Shown here: piece after piece, positions 9,035-17,439 of the stretch
Layout of the letters: each line of letters opens with the position of its first letter
Position numbering within the stretch: the stretch's first letter is position 1
From: Acinetobacter chengduensis
GTDB lineage: Bacteria; Pseudomonadota; Gammaproteobacteria; Pseudomonadales; Moraxellaceae
DNA length: 48,081 nucleotides
NCBI RefSeq assembly: GCF_003664645.1
Contig: NZ_RCHC01000022.1
Coordinates: 1-48,081, forward strand
Reading direction: 5' to 3'
Notes under the pieces: generated by a model
Told to the model about the DNA's origin: nothing
The model's input: only the letters and a program-made list of their open reading frames with translations
Databases searched by the model: none
Program-made: the position numbers and the translations under genes

Positions 9035-10399
9035 ATGCATCTGCATATTTTAGGTATTTGCGGCACCTTTATGGGTTCTCTGGCGCTATTGGCGCGAGAC
9101 CTTGGCCATAAGGTGACGGGTTCAGATCAAAACGTTTATCCTCCAATGTCGACCCAACTCGAAAATGCAGGCATCACTTTAATTCAGGGCTATGACCGTA
9201 GCCAGCTCCAACCACAGCCTGACCTTGTGATTGTAGGTAATGCCATGAAACGTGGCATTGATGTGGTGGAATACATGCTTAATGAAGGCATGCCATATAT
9301 TTCTGGCCCGCAGTTCCTTGCAGACTATGTACTACAAGGTAAACACGTACTTGGCGTTGCAGGGACTCACGGCAAAACGACAACGACAACCATGCTGGCA
9401 TGGGTTTTGGATCAAGCTGGTCTTCAGCCAGGCTTCCTCATTGGTGGCGTGCCTTTAGGGTTTAGCGAAAGCGCACGTTTAGGCGCTGGAAAATACTTCT
9501 GCGTAGAAGCAGATGAATACGATTCAGCGTTTTTTGATAAGCGTTCTAAGTTCGTGCATTACCATCCAAAAACAGCCATTCTAAATAATCTTGAGTTTGA
9601 TCATGCCGACATCTTTGATGATTTGGCTGCTATTCAAAAACAATTCCATCACTTGGTCCGCACCATTCCGAGTGAAGGTCGCATTATTGCTCCGATTACA
9701 GAAAGCAATATTGATGAAGTATTAGAAAAAGGATGCTGGACACCTGTAGTGCGTACGTCTTTAGATGCCAATGAAAATTCTGAACTCTACGCAGAGCAAC
9801 TCTCAGCAGATGGTTCACATTTTAAAGTGCTACAACACGGCATTGTAAAGGGTGAAGTGAAATGGAACATGACAGGCCAACACTCTGTTGCTAATGCTTT
9901 GGCAACTATTGCTGCAGCTGAGCACGTGGGTGTATCCATTGAAACGGCCTGTGAAGCACTGTCCAATTTTGGTGGTGTAAAACGCCGTATGGAACTACTC
10001 GGCACAGTCCGTGGCATTGAAGTGTACGATGACTTCGCACATCACCCAACAGCAATTGATACGACATTAGAAGGTGCGCGCAAACGTTTAGGCGAACGCA
10101 AGCTATGGGCGATTATTGAACCACGCTCAAACACCATGCGTATGGGGAGTCATAAAGATGGGCTAGCACATTCGGCCCGTCTGGCAGATGAAGTGATTTG
10201 GTATCAACCTGAAGGTTTGGATTGGGACTTAGAACCTGTGATTCAAGCTTCACCAAACAAAGCAATGGTTGCACGTACTTTGGATGACATCATTCAAAAA
10301 GTCGTTACAGAAGCAGGCGAGGGCGATGCAGTGGTGATTATGTCGAATGGTGGCTTCGGTGGCCTGCATCAAAAATTGATTACTGCTTTAACAGCATAA
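9035..10399 (+). CDS. mpl: UDP-MurNAc:L-Ala-gamma-D-Glu-meso-DAP ligase (murein tripeptide ligase)
   Basis: Attaches the recycled tripeptide L-Ala-D-Glu-meso-DAP directly to UDP-MurNAc, bypassing three Mur ligase steps. The 454-residue Mur ligase has a Rossmann-like N-terminal domain (LHILGICGTFMGSLALLA), the P-loop AGTHGKTTTTTM at about residues 109-120, the central EADEYDSAFFDKRSKF, which is a hallmark of Mpl rather than MurC, and the C-terminal YDDFAHHPTAI. A GGAG ribosome-binding site lies about eight bases before the ATG. With anmK and the lytic transglycosylase it makes three wall-turnover genes within 7 kb, though not in one operon. Confidence 0.95.
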   Translation: MHLHILGICGTFMGSLALLARDLGHKVTGSDQNVYPPMSTQLENAGITLIQGYDRSQLQPQPDLVIVGNAMKRGIDVVEYMLNEGMPYISGPQFLADYVLQGKHVLGVAGTHGKTTTTTMLAWVLDQAGLQPGFLIGGVPLGFSESARLGAGKYFCVEADEYDSAFFDKRSKFVHYHPKTAILNNLEFDHADIFDDLAAIQKQFHHLVRTIPSEGRIIAPITESNIDEVLEKGCWTPVVRTSLDANENSELYAEQLSADGSHFKVLQHGIVKGEVKWNMTGQHSVANALATIAAAEHVGVSIETACEALSNFGGVKRRMELLGTVRGIEVYDDFAHHPTAIDTTLEGARKRLGERKLWAIIEPRSNTMRMGSHKDGLAHSARLADEVIWYQPEGLDWDLEPVIQASPNKAMVARTLDDIIQKVVTEAGEGDAVVIMSNGGFGGLHQKLITALTA

Positions 10400-10429
10400 T
10401 TTAAAACATGGTTCTGCTATTTTTAAAGG

Positions 10430-10452
10430 AGCCCGCGTAGCGGGCTTTTTTC
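10430..10452 (+). terminator. Intrinsic terminator of mpl
   Basis: Stem AGCCCGC / GCGGGCT with a GTA loop followed by six T; 30 bases past the mpl stop and just before the convergent BLUF gene. Confidence 0.88.
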
Positions 10453-10473
10453 ATTTTTAGAGGTCTAAATATC

Positions 10474-10944
10474 TTAAAGATAGGGCTTATAGCCACGCAT
10501 ACGGTAACCTTGTGTGAGTTTTGGCTTCGGATCACTATTTTGTAAACGTAGTAATAATTCCAAAAATACAGGAATTTGTTCAGTCCGAAGCTCATGCGGT
10601 AAAAATGCATTCAAACCGAATCTTTTAAACAGTGTTCCAATCGAGCTATGTTTATTCACGTATTTCATTGACCATTCAGAAAAATGAAGCTGATCAATCA
10701 TACGATTTTCAAAACGTATGAGATTGTGGTGGCGCGGATCACTCGCAATTTTAGTGTAGACTTTTTCTAAAACCTGCGCTTCTGCTTCAAGGCACTGAAA
10801 AAAACGGCCTTCCGCATAGTACAACACGCCGTAAATTTTATGCACCTGATTAAAATTTCGCGCAGAGACTAAAATATCACTTAAATCCTCAAGTAAGTCC
10901 TTTTGATTTTCTTGACGGGTACTGGCATAGCACAACTGCATCAT
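10474..10944 (-). CDS. BLUF-domain (blue light, FAD) protein, BlsA-like
   Basis: A predicted flavin-binding blue-light sensor of 156 residues. The BLUF fold spans about residues 1-95 and carries the flavin-contacting residues: Tyr6 (QLCYAST), Asn32 (RNFNQVHKIYG), Gln50 (FFQCLE) and Trp91 (FSEWSMKY). The remaining 60 residues form a short C-terminal tail with no enzymatic output domain, as in the Acinetobacter photoregulator BlsA, which works by protein-protein contact. I place the start at MMQLCYAS, eight bases after AGGA; an in-frame ATG three codons upstream overlaps that site. The usual GITG motif is KIYG here and FLQ.LEG is FFQCLEAE, so it is a somewhat divergent member. Function inferred from family. 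Confidence 0.88.
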   Translation of the reverse strand: MMQLCYASTRQENQKDLLEDLSDILVSARNFNQVHKIYGVLYYAEGRFFQCLEAEAQVLEKVYTKIASDPRHHNLIRFENRMIDQLHFSEWSMKYVNKHSSIGTLFKRFGLNAFLPHELRTEQIPVFLELLLRLQNSDPKPKLTQGYRMRGYKPYL

Positions 10945-11147
10945 AAGTTTCATCCTAAAATAAGCACGAAGCGCTTCGATTTTTCAATTTTAATTCGATT
11001 GTTTTTTATTCAAATGTAATTTTATTCTTACAGCCAATTATGCCAACTGCATCTCAATTTTTCAAAAAATTTCAGATAAAATTGGCCAATATTACGCACC
11101 AACATTTTCTGGTGCTTTTACCTCCAAAACAATAAAAGAGGTTATCT

Positions 11148-11495
11148 ATGCTCCCAAACATTTTCAAAACATTTGGATTAATTGCTGTTACAAGCGTTTT
11201 GGTACTGGTGTTTTATCATTTAGGCCTTAATGACCTGTTGAACGTGCTCATCACTTCCGCTGTGCTAGGCGCATCCCTGTGTTATTTCGTTGGCCAGCGT
11301 GTATATCTAATTGCAACTCTTGTAGCATTGAGCGCCGTGCTGTTTTATCACAGCGCATTCGACCTGCTTCAAATGATGTTAGCTAGCGCACCATTGGGCT
11401 ATATCGCAATTTATATGGTGCAACGCTATGCTAAATCCCGTAAAAAGCAACATCGCTTAGCATCGAATCCTAATCGCGAGTTTTTAAATTCTTAA
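11148..11495 (+). CDS. Small membrane protein of unknown function, 115 aa
   Basis: I do not recognise the family. It has about four hydrophobic segments (residues 5-24, 29-47, 51-67 and 72-90) and ends in a basic, polar tail (RYAKSRKKQHRLASNPN), so the C-terminus is probably cytoplasmic. An AGAGG ribosome-binding site lies six bases before the ATG. It is a single gene between the divergent BLUF gene and a convergent GNAT gene. No clear terminator follows. Confidence 0.75.
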   Translation: MLPNIFKTFGLIAVTSVLVLVFYHLGLNDLLNVLITSAVLGASLCYFVGQRVYLIATLVALSAVLFYHSAFDLLQMMLASAPLGYIAIYMVQRYAKSRKKQHRLASNPNREFLNS

Positions 11496-11590
11496 CAATC
11501 ATATAAAAAGATGGATGAGGTACATCTATAGGCTCTGATATTTTATTGAAGCATTGCTGTACCAGTCCAGTGATGCTGTCAGGTGTTTTT

Positions 11591-11875
11591 TTAAGCACGC
11601 AAATCTGCAAGGCTTTTGTCCCGTTTAAACATTACATCAACATAAGAGCAAGCTGGAATAATTTTCAAATGCTTTTCACGTGCATAATTAACGAGGCTAT
11701 CGAGCATTTCACGGGCTGCGCCCTGACCACGCAATGAATGATCTACCCAGGTATGATTGGCAACAATTTTATGTTCATCATTCCAGATATAACTAATTTC
11801 TGCGACACGCTCACCGTTTTCGTTCAACTTGAAAAATTCACCCTGCTGACCATTATCTTGATGTTGAAGTTGCAT
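11591..11875 (-). CDS. Small GNAT-like N-acetyltransferase (YjdJ/PF14542 type), copy 1
   Basis: A 94-residue minimal acetyltransferase fold. The acetyl-CoA-binding signature is present as VDHSLRGQGAAREMLDSLV (about residues 47-65), preceded by the beta strands GERVAEISYIW and followed by LKIIPACSYV. The Cys in this last motif is a family feature as I recall it, and the substrate is unknown. AGGAG lies seven bases before the ATG. It is paralogous to the gene at 12299-12580: the two share the layout MxxQHQxNGxxGxFxxxxxGERxAE. The signature has Ala where the second copy has Gly (RGQGAA against RGQGVG). Confidence 0.85.
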   Translation of the reverse strand: MQLQHQDNGQQGEFFKLNENGERVAEISYIWNDEHKIVANHTWVDHSLRGQGAAREMLDSLVNYAREKHLKIIPACSYVDVMFKRDKSLADLRA

Positions 11876-12052
11876 TGTTATACTCCTGAATACCGTCCAA
11901 ATGACATTTTAAAATAACTGAATTAATCGACTAAACTATTTAAAAACGTTAAAAAATACCTAATTTCAGTGATATCAAATCATACTAATTTTCTCTAAAT
12001 TCATCAGCTAAAGCTGTTCTTTTTTTGTTTTGATCTTTTCTTGGGGATTTCA

Positions 12053-12136
12053 ATGGATTTATATCTTGCTGCTATCGGATTTTTAATACTCATTGCGATA
12101 TTACTGGCCGTATCAATGTACCGCTCACGCTTTTAA
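12053..12136 (+). CDS. Possible 27-residue single-span membrane peptide
   Basis: The ATG at 12053 follows TTGGGGATTTCA, a G-rich ribosome-binding site at good spacing. The product is almost entirely one hydrophobic helix (LAAIGFLILIAILLAVSM) with a basic end, YRSRF, suggesting an inner-membrane peptide with a cytoplasmic C-terminus. It sits between two minus-strand GNAT genes, in the opposite orientation. No partner gene or terminator with a T-run follows. I cannot assign a family; the call rests on start signal and composition only. Confidence 0.45.
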   Translation: MDLYLAAIGFLILIAILLAVSMYRSRF

Positions 12137-12225
12137 GCGAAATACCTGCTGGAATGCAACAGGCATCTTCTCAATCAATTGATATGTTCAACTGAATGAT
12201 ACAATGATCAGTTTTATCCGTTCTT

Positions 12226-12264
12226 CTGTCTATGTTTAAAAGATAGTATCTTTTCAAAGACAGC
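12226..12264. other. Imperfect inverted repeat with a perfect 17-base inner core
   Basis: The core AAAAGATA-G-TATCTTTT (12238-12254) is a perfect inverted repeat, and outer arms CTGTCT / AGACAG extend it with a small internal asymmetry. There is no T-run, so it does not look like a standard terminator. It lies between the short plus-strand frame and the convergent GNAT copy 2. Confidence 0.4.
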
Positions 12265-12298
12265 ATCAGTTGCCGTCAGATTAATGAAACGTCATCCA

Positions 12299-12580
12299 TT
12301 AAACCAACACATCACGAATTTCTGGATCTTTGTCAAAAACTGATTTGGCAAACGGGCATAGCGGTATAATTTTCACTTCACGATCACGTGCAAATTGCAC
12401 CGCTGCATCAACCAAATGTCGCCCTACACCTTGACCACGTAAGCGATCGCTTACATCTGTATGGTCAATAATAAATTTGTCTGTACCCGCCCAGGAATAG
12501 GTCATTTCAGCCAATCGTTCACCTTCTTGATCCACATAAAATGCGCCTTTACTGCCATTTTCTTGATGCTGTACGATCAT
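12299..12580 (-). CDS. Small GNAT-like N-acetyltransferase (YjdJ/PF14542 type), copy 2
   Basis: A 93-residue paralogue of the gene at 11591-11875. It has the acetyl-CoA loop VSDRLRGQGVGRHLVDAAV (about residues 45-63) and the C-terminal KIIPLCPFAKSVFDK with the family cysteine. I place the start at MIVQHQENG, because AGGTG lies six to seven bases before it and because the paralogue starts at the same point; an upstream in-frame ATG would add 13 unrelated residues. Two copies 420 bases apart on one strand suggest an old local duplication. Substrate unknown. Confidence 0.87.
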   Translation of the reverse strand: MIVQHQENGSKGAFYVDQEGERLAEMTYSWAGTDKFIIDHTDVSDRLRGQGVGRHLVDAAVQFARDREVKIIPLCPFAKSVFDKDPEIRDVLV

Positions 12581-12727
12581 GTGTTCACCTATTTTTATTG
12601 AATGGATATATAGAACCATTGATTTGTTCTTTAGTATTTTTTATTGATATTTATGTAGATATTCAATAGCACTTAACAATTCTTCACCATAACCCTAGAA
12701 TGACGAAAATTTTTAAAATGCCCGACC

Positions 12728-13909
12728 ATGTCTAGCTCCCATTCCGATACATCCACCACCCGCCAATGGGTCAGTGTGATTACACTCGCTTTTGCAGCCT
12801 TTATTTTTAATACCACGGAATTTATTCCCGTAGCACTACTGAGCGATATTGGCAAAAGCTTTGATATGGCCGCCACCGAAACTGGCATTATGATTACCTT
12901 GTATGCATGGGTGGTCGCACCGATCTCTCTGCCGATTATGCTACTGACCAAAAATATTGAACGTCGCTTTCTGCTGATGGCGCTGTTCACTGTATTTATT
13001 GTGAGTCATGTGCTGTCATATTTTGCATGGAGCTTTAATACACTTCTGGTCAGTCGTATTGGCATTGCATTTTCACATGCTTTATTTTGGTCAATTACTG
13101 CTTCGCTTGCTGTGCGTGTTGCACCTGAAGGTAAGGCGTTTCAGGCGCTGGGCCTGCTCGCAACGGGTACGGCGCTGGCCATGGTGCTTGGTATTCCTTT
13201 TGGGCGTATGGTGGGTGAGGCCTATGGCTGGCGCAATACATTCGCACTGATTGCTGTGGGTGCCACTGTAGTGTGCCTAACATTGGTTAAAACCTTGCCA
13301 TTGCTACCTAGCCAAAACTCTGGCTCTTTAAGTAGCTTAAAATCCTTTGTACAACGTCCTAGCCTTATTATGGTGTTTGCACTAACCGTAATTGTGATTA
13401 CGGCGCAGTTTACTGCTTATAGTTATATTGAGCCTTTTGCATTGAACATAGCACAGCTCAGCTCCACAGAAACCACAGCACTCCTATTAATCTATGGTGG
13501 TGCAGGCTTTATTGGCTCTTACCTATTTGGTAAATTTGGTGCTAAATATCCACGCATTAGTATTCCAATGTTCACGGTGCTACTGGCTGCGTCTATGCTT
13601 TTGATGCTTCCTGCTTCAGGTAGCTTTATAAGCTTCAGCGTATTAAGCCTATTTTGGGGCATTGGCATTATTGGTTTTAGTCTGGCACTACAGTCTAAAA
13701 CCTTAAATTTGGCCTCCGATGCAACTGACGTAGCCATGGCAATTTATTCAGGCTTATACAATGTCGGCATTGGTGGCGGTGCCTTACTCGGTGGCATCGT
13801 TTCACTGCAATTTGGGCTGAGTAGTATTGGCATTATTGGCGGGATCTTAGCGGTGATTGGAACAATACTGGCCGCCGTATTGGTACAGCGTAATGATTTT
13901 AGGACTTAA
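12728..13909 (+). CDS. sotB: MFS sugar efflux transporter, SotB-like
   Basis: A 393-residue drug/sugar:proton antiporter of the DHA1 branch with 12 predicted membrane helices. Long stretches are recognisably like E. coli SotB (YdeA), an arabinose/IPTG exporter: [19 protein letters not shown] near residues 22-40, [46 protein letters not shown], and [13 protein letters not shown] near the C-terminus. The natural substrate in this organism is unknown. It stands alone, and the manganese riboswitch of alx begins about 100 bases after its stop; no clear terminator separates them. Frames on the other strand are shadows. Confidence 0.9.
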   Translation: MSSSHSDTSTTRQWVSVITLAFAAFIFNTTEFIPVALLSDIGKSFDMAATETGIMITLYAWVVAPISLPIMLLTKNIERRFLLMALFTVFIVSHVLSYFAWSFNTLLVSRIGIAFSHALFWSITASLAVRVAPEGKAFQALGLLATGTALAMVLGIPFGRMVGEAYGWRNTFALIAVGATVVCLTLVKTLPLLPSQNSGSLSSLKSFVQRPSLIMVFALTVIVITAQFTAYSYIEPFALNIAQLSSTETTALLLIYGGAGFIGSYLFGKFGAKYPRISIPMFTVLLAASMLLMLPASGSFISFSVLSLFWGIGIIGFSLALQSKTLNLASDATDVAMAIYSGLYNVGIGGGALLGGIVSLQFGLSSIGIIGGILAVIGTILAAVLVQRNDFRT

Positions 13910-13982
13910 GCAGATAGACATACAAAAATTGCACAGATAAGGTTTGCTTAGTTCAGCAAAATCTGAGAAGATCGCCAAAGAT

Positions 13983-14011
13983 TTGAACACGATTCAATCA
14001 CTCAATTATGC
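13983..14011 (+). promoter_or_regulatory. Possible promoter of the alx transcript
   Basis: TTGAAC and TTATGC boxes 17 bases apart, ending about five bases before the first pairing bases of the riboswitch. The -10 box is weak, so the main support is position. Confidence 0.35.
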
Positions 14012-14015
14012 AAGA

Positions 14016-14154
14016 CAAGGGGAGTAGCCTCCTCCAAACGCAATCATTCGTTAATGATTACGTGTCAGAATATCGTCATTACACTTTGCAAAAAGTCGGT
14101 ATCTGAGCATTTTAGCTGACAAAATGTCCATACTAAAATGTAGGCAAGACCTTG
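14016..14154 (+). promoter_or_regulatory. yybP-ykoY manganese riboswitch aptamer
   Basis: The 5' side has the conserved AAGGGGAGTAGC and the 3' side GCAAGACCTTG, matching the two ends of known Mn2+-sensing yybP-ykoY aptamers as I remember them. CAAGG (14016-14020) pairs with CCTTG (14150-14154) to close the P1 stem. CGTCATTACAC near 14075 is a candidate for the second conserved loop. The aptamer lies just upstream of an Alx/TerC-type manganese exporter, its classical target. The 3' P1 strand is also the 5' strand of the following terminator, so the two folds exclude each other. This implies that metal binding permits transcription of alx. Confidence 0.88.
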
Positions 14155-14207
14155 ATCATGTTGTTACAGATGTTTTTATTCATCTGGCAACAGGTCAAGG
14201 TTTTTTT
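14149..14207 (+). terminator. Riboswitch expression-platform terminator
   Basis: ACCTTGA (14149-14155) pairs with TCAAGGT (14195-14201), and inside it GTTG with CAAC and CAGATG with CATCTG, giving a long interrupted hairpin followed by seven T. It shares CCTTG with the aptamer P1 stem and lies 33 bases before the alx start. Confidence 0.87.
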
Positions 14208-14239
14208 ATGGCCGGTTGTTAGATGTGGAGGATACACAC

Positions 14240-15205
14240 ATGGAAACAATCGGCTCACTATGGCTATATTTAGCATTTTTCGGTTTAGTTACCGTTATGC
14301 TGATTATCGACTTTTTAGGCTTTAAAAATAATCAGGGCCAAGAAGTTAAAGTTAAAACAGCTGCCTATTGGAGTATTGCTTGGGTCTCAGTAGCCACATT
14401 GTTTGGTGGCGGACTCTGGCTCTATCTACAACAAACCGTAGGCGTTACTGTGGCCAATACCAAGGTCATGGAATACTTTGCAGGTTATCTGTTAGAAAAA
14501 TCTCTTGCTGTAGATAACGTCTTTGTCTGGCTCATGATCTTTGCTGCTTTTGCAATCCCACCAGCATTACAGCGTAAGCTTTTACTTTACGGCGTATTGG
14601 GTGCGATTGTACTTCGAACTATCTTTATCTTTATTGGTGCATGGTTCGTACAAGAATTTTCGTGGATCCTATATATCTTCGGTGCGTTCTTGGTCTATAC
14701 CGGCTTCAAGTTCTTAAAAGGACAAGAGGAAGAAGATACCAATATTGAAGATATGGCCATTTTAAAATGGTTACGCAAACACATGCGCATTACCCCACAA
14801 ATGCAAGACGATAAATTCTTTGTCCGTCAGAATGGTGTGCTGTGGGCAACGCCTTTATTTTTGGTGCTCATATTGGTTGAAGCTTCAGATGTCATTTTTG
14901 CTGTCGATTCTATTCCTGCAATTTTTGCGGTCACCACAGACCCATTTATTGTATTAACCGCAAATTTGATGGCAATTTTGGGTTTACGTGCCATGTTCTT
15001 CTTGTTATCGGGTGCCGCGTCAAAAATGCATTATCTTCCTTATGGTCTGGGGCTGATCTTGGTATTTATTGGTTTCAAAATGTTGATGCTCGATGTGTTT
15101 CATATGCCAATTTGGATTTCACTCGGCTTTATCATCATTACCCTTGCGATTACCGCAATACTGTCTATTCGACATAGTAAAAAATATAACGAAACGACCC
15201 TTTAA
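14240..15205 (+). CDS. alx: TerC/Alx family membrane protein, manganese exporter
   Basis: A 321-residue inner-membrane protein with about nine helices, very close in pattern to E. coli Alx, which exports Mn2+. The two conserved acidic membrane motifs are clear: EKSLAVDNVFVW (about residues 80-91) and EASDVIFAVDSIPAIFAV (about 215-232), whose Asp and Glu residues are expected to bind metal. I choose the ATG at 14240 because GGAGG lies eight bases before it and because the N-terminus METIGSLW aligns with Alx; an upstream in-frame ATG would add eight residues. The gene is controlled by the riboswitch and terminator directly upstream, which supports manganese as the substrate. Confidence 0.94.
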   Translation: METIGSLWLYLAFFGLVTVMLIIDFLGFKNNQGQEVKVKTAAYWSIAWVSVATLFGGGLWLYLQQTVGVTVANTKVMEYFAGYLLEKSLAVDNVFVWLMIFAAFAIPPALQRKLLLYGVLGAIVLRTIFIFIGAWFVQEFSWILYIFGAFLVYTGFKFLKGQEEEDTNIEDMAILKWLRKHMRITPQMQDDKFFVRQNGVLWATPLFLVLILVEASDVIFAVDSIPAIFAVTTDPFIVLTANLMAILGLRAMFFLLSGAASKMHYLPYGLGLILVFIGFKMLMLDVFHMPIWISLGFIIITLAITAILSIRHSKKYNETTL

Positions 15206-15217
15206 TTTAGGGTGATC

Positions 15218-15245
15218 AAAAGCCTGCGTCAGCAGGCTTTTTATT
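15218..15245. terminator. Bidirectional terminator between alx and the nucleotidyltransferase gene
   Basis: Perfect ten-pair stem AAAAGCCTGC / GCAGGCTTTT with a GTCA loop, with A- and T-runs on its two sides. Its right end overlaps the stop codon of the convergent gene. Confidence 0.88.
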
Positions 15246-15807
15246 TTTCTAAGGTCAATCTTTGCCATTTTTGTAAAAATTGTTTGCTTAGCATTCGCTG
15301 TTCAAAGACAGCATAGCTGACTAGATTGGCATTCCAACGCAATTTTAATTCAAATAAATCATCTAAACCGAATGGTGCAATTAACTCAAAATCACCGTCT
15401 TTATTTACACGTAAAGCTAGCGCTGTAGCAGTTTCAGGCCACATAGACAAAGCATCTTTAACTGAACTCAGTGGCTTAATTCTCGCACCTTGATCTGTAC
15501 GATACCATTCATGCACAAAAGCCTGATTAGTGACATCCCAAGCTATATTTGAAAATTCTTGTTCTAATTTTGCTTTGAGTCTAGCTTCAATATGACATGC
15601 AGTCGAATCAAAGAAAATTACATCAATTTCAGTGTGTAAAATTTCATATTCACGCTCATGTAAATGTGCCCAAACCACATGACGTAAAACACCTGCTGCT
15701 ACATAAGCATTAGGTTGGAACTGAGCCAAGCACAGTAAAATTTGCATCAATCGTGGTTGCGCACGCACAATCTTATAGAACTGCTCAAGATAATTTTGGG
15801 AGGTCAT
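15241..15807 (-). CDS. Nucleotidyltransferase-like protein (DUF925/PF06042 type)
   Basis: A 188-residue protein. It looks like the NTP_transf_6 family, whose members start with a helical region and then AGxxRxxVW; here it reads AAGVLRHVVWAHLHE (about residues 37-51), followed by the metal-binding strand TEIDVIFFDS (about 59-68). C-terminal motifs SSVKDALSMWPETATALALRV and LDDLFELKLRWN are also as expected. The substrate is not known for the family. The gene is divergent from guaD across about 100 bases. Confidence 0.85.
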   Translation of the reverse strand: MTSQNYLEQFYKIVRAQPRLMQILLCLAQFQPNAYVAAGVLRHVVWAHLHEREYEILHTEIDVIFFDSTACHIEARLKAKLEQEFSNIAWDVTNQAFVHEWYRTDQGARIKPLSSVKDALSMWPETATALALRVNKDGDFELIAPFGLDDLFELKLRWNANLVSYAVFEQRMLSKQFLQKWQRLTLEK

Positions 15808-15906
15808 TGAAAATCAAGATCATGCTTTAAAATGTGAATATTGATACAACCATGACAATTTTTTAAGCTACAATCAATCGAAAAAATCAAACAGCGTAGG
15901 TTAAAA

Positions 15907-17223
15907 ATGTCTTCTGTAAATGCAACGACAGCGATCCATGGTCGCTTCCTCGACATTCAGAATACAGTTGCCCAAGCACGTGAAATACACGACCAAGTGC
16001 GATATGTAGAAGATGGTCTACTCATCAGCCAAGATGGCAAAATTCAGTGGTTTGGAACATGGCAAGACGGACAGGAACATGTGCCTGCACACGTTGAGGT
16101 GCAGCATTATCCTGATCAACTGATTGTCCCAGGTTTTATTGATACGCATATTCATTTTCCACAAACCGAAATGATGGGTGCATACGGCGAACAGCTTTTA
16201 GAGTGGTTAAATACCTATACATTTCCAACAGAATTACAATTCTCAGATCCTGAGTATGCCCAAACGATTGCAGAATTTTTTGTGCAAGAACTGCTTAAAA
16301 ATGGCACCACGACAGCATTAGTGTTCTGCACAGTTCATCCTGAATCGGTTGATGCCTTATTTGAAGCTGCAAGCACCTATCAGATGCGCTTGATTGCAGG
16401 TAAAGTGATGATGGATCGCCATGCACCTGATGATTTGTGTGATACACCTGAACGTGCTTATAACGAGTCCAAGGCTTTAATTGAAAAGTGGCATGGCAAG
16501 GGCCGTAATTTGTACGCCATTACACCACGTTTTGCCCCAACATCGAGTCCTGAGCAACTGCAACGGGCAGGGGAGCTTAAAGCAGAATATCCAGATGTCT
16601 ATGTCCATACACATTTAAGTGAAAACAAAAACGAAATTGAATGGGTTAAAGCATTATTTCCAGCGCAAAAAGGTTATTTGGATGTTTATCATCATTATGG
16701 TTTAACAGGCAAAAAATCAGTTTTTGCACATTGTGTACATTTAGAAGATGATGAATGGAACTGCATGCATGACACAGATTCAGCCATCGCTTTTTGCCCA
16801 ACCTCAAACTTATTCCTTGGCAGTGGTTTATTTCCCTTACATACCGCATGGGAAAAACAAGTCAAAGTGGGTTTAGGCACAGACATTGGTGCGGGAACGT
16901 CTTTTAATCAATTACAAACCATTCAAGAAGCCTATAAAGTACAACAGTTACAAGGCAATAAATTGTCTGCTTTTGAAGCGCTGTATCATGCAACCTTAGG
17001 CGGTGCAAAAGCTTTGGATTTAGATCAGAACCTTGGTAACTTTAATCTAGGTAAAGAAGCTGATTTTGTGGTGTTAGATTTAAAAGCTACAGCATTACAA
17101 CAGCTACGCCAATCGCGTGTAAAAGGCTTAGAAGATGCGCTATTTGCGCTGATGCTGATGGGTGATGATCGTAATATTCACGCTACCTATGTCTATGGTC
17201 AGCGAGTTTATCAAGCCTGTTAA
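15907..17223 (+). CDS. guaD: Guanine deaminase
   Basis: Hydrolyses guanine to xanthine and ammonia in purine salvage or breakdown. The 438-residue amidohydrolase has the zinc-binding pair in PGFIDTHIHFPQTEMMG (His81 and His83), the family-specific EWLNTYTFPTE, a further His in VHTHLSEN, and the catalytic region FAHCVHLEDDE, FCPTSNLFLGSGLFP and GLGTDIGAGTSFNQL near the C-terminus, whose Asp binds zinc. It is followed by hpt, another purine-salvage gene, on the same strand after 216 bases. A terminator sits in that gap, so cotranscription would be partial. Confidence 0.95.
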   Translation: MSSVNATTAIHGRFLDIQNTVAQAREIHDQVRYVEDGLLISQDGKIQWFGTWQDGQEHVPAHVEVQHYPDQLIVPGFIDTHIHFPQTEMMGAYGEQLLEWLNTYTFPTELQFSDPEYAQTIAEFFVQELLKNGTTTALVFCTVHPESVDALFEAASTYQMRLIAGKVMMDRHAPDDLCDTPERAYNESKALIEKWHGKGRNLYAITPRFAPTSSPEQLQRAGELKAEYPDVYVHTHLSENKNEIEWVKALFPAQKGYLDVYHHYGLTGKKSVFAHCVHLEDDEWNCMHDTDSAIAFCPTSNLFLGSGLFPLHTAWEKQVKVGLGTDIGAGTSFNQLQTIQEAYKVQQLQGNKLSAFEALYHATLGGAKALDLDQNLGNFNLGKEADFVVLDLKATALQQLRQSRVKGLEDALFALMLMGDDRNIHATYVYGQRVYQAC

Positions 17224-17389
17224 ATTTGCATTTTCTGATAACATTGGTTAGGCATTCGTCAGCGTTCAAAGTATTTTGACTTGATTAAATACCTGTAAAA
17301 TCAAAGTGCCTAACCATATTGCTTACATTTTCAACAGAAAAAATAATGCAAGGGCATGCAAGTTGTATTAAAATTAAGAGATATTTTTA

Positions 17390-17420
17390 GGTGTTGCTGG
17401 TCAACGCCTTTTTTATTTTT
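17390..17420 (+). terminator. Terminator-like hairpin in the hpt leader
   Basis: GGTGTTG (17390-17396) pairs with CAACGCC (17402-17408), loop CTGGT, followed by TTTTTTATTTTT. It ends only about 20 bases before the hpt start, so there is no room for a promoter after it. Any hpt transcript must pass through it, which makes it a possible attenuator. I see no known purine riboswitch consensus in the leader. A weak promoter candidate (TTGCTT, 17 bases, AATAAT) lies upstream near 17319-17347. Confidence 0.65.
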
Positions 17421-17439
17421 GTATTTTAGGTATCTACCC

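Noticed and set aside
17224..17439. Guanine-type purine riboswitch before hpt
   Set aside because: The conserved loop sequences of the purine aptamer are not present in the leader.
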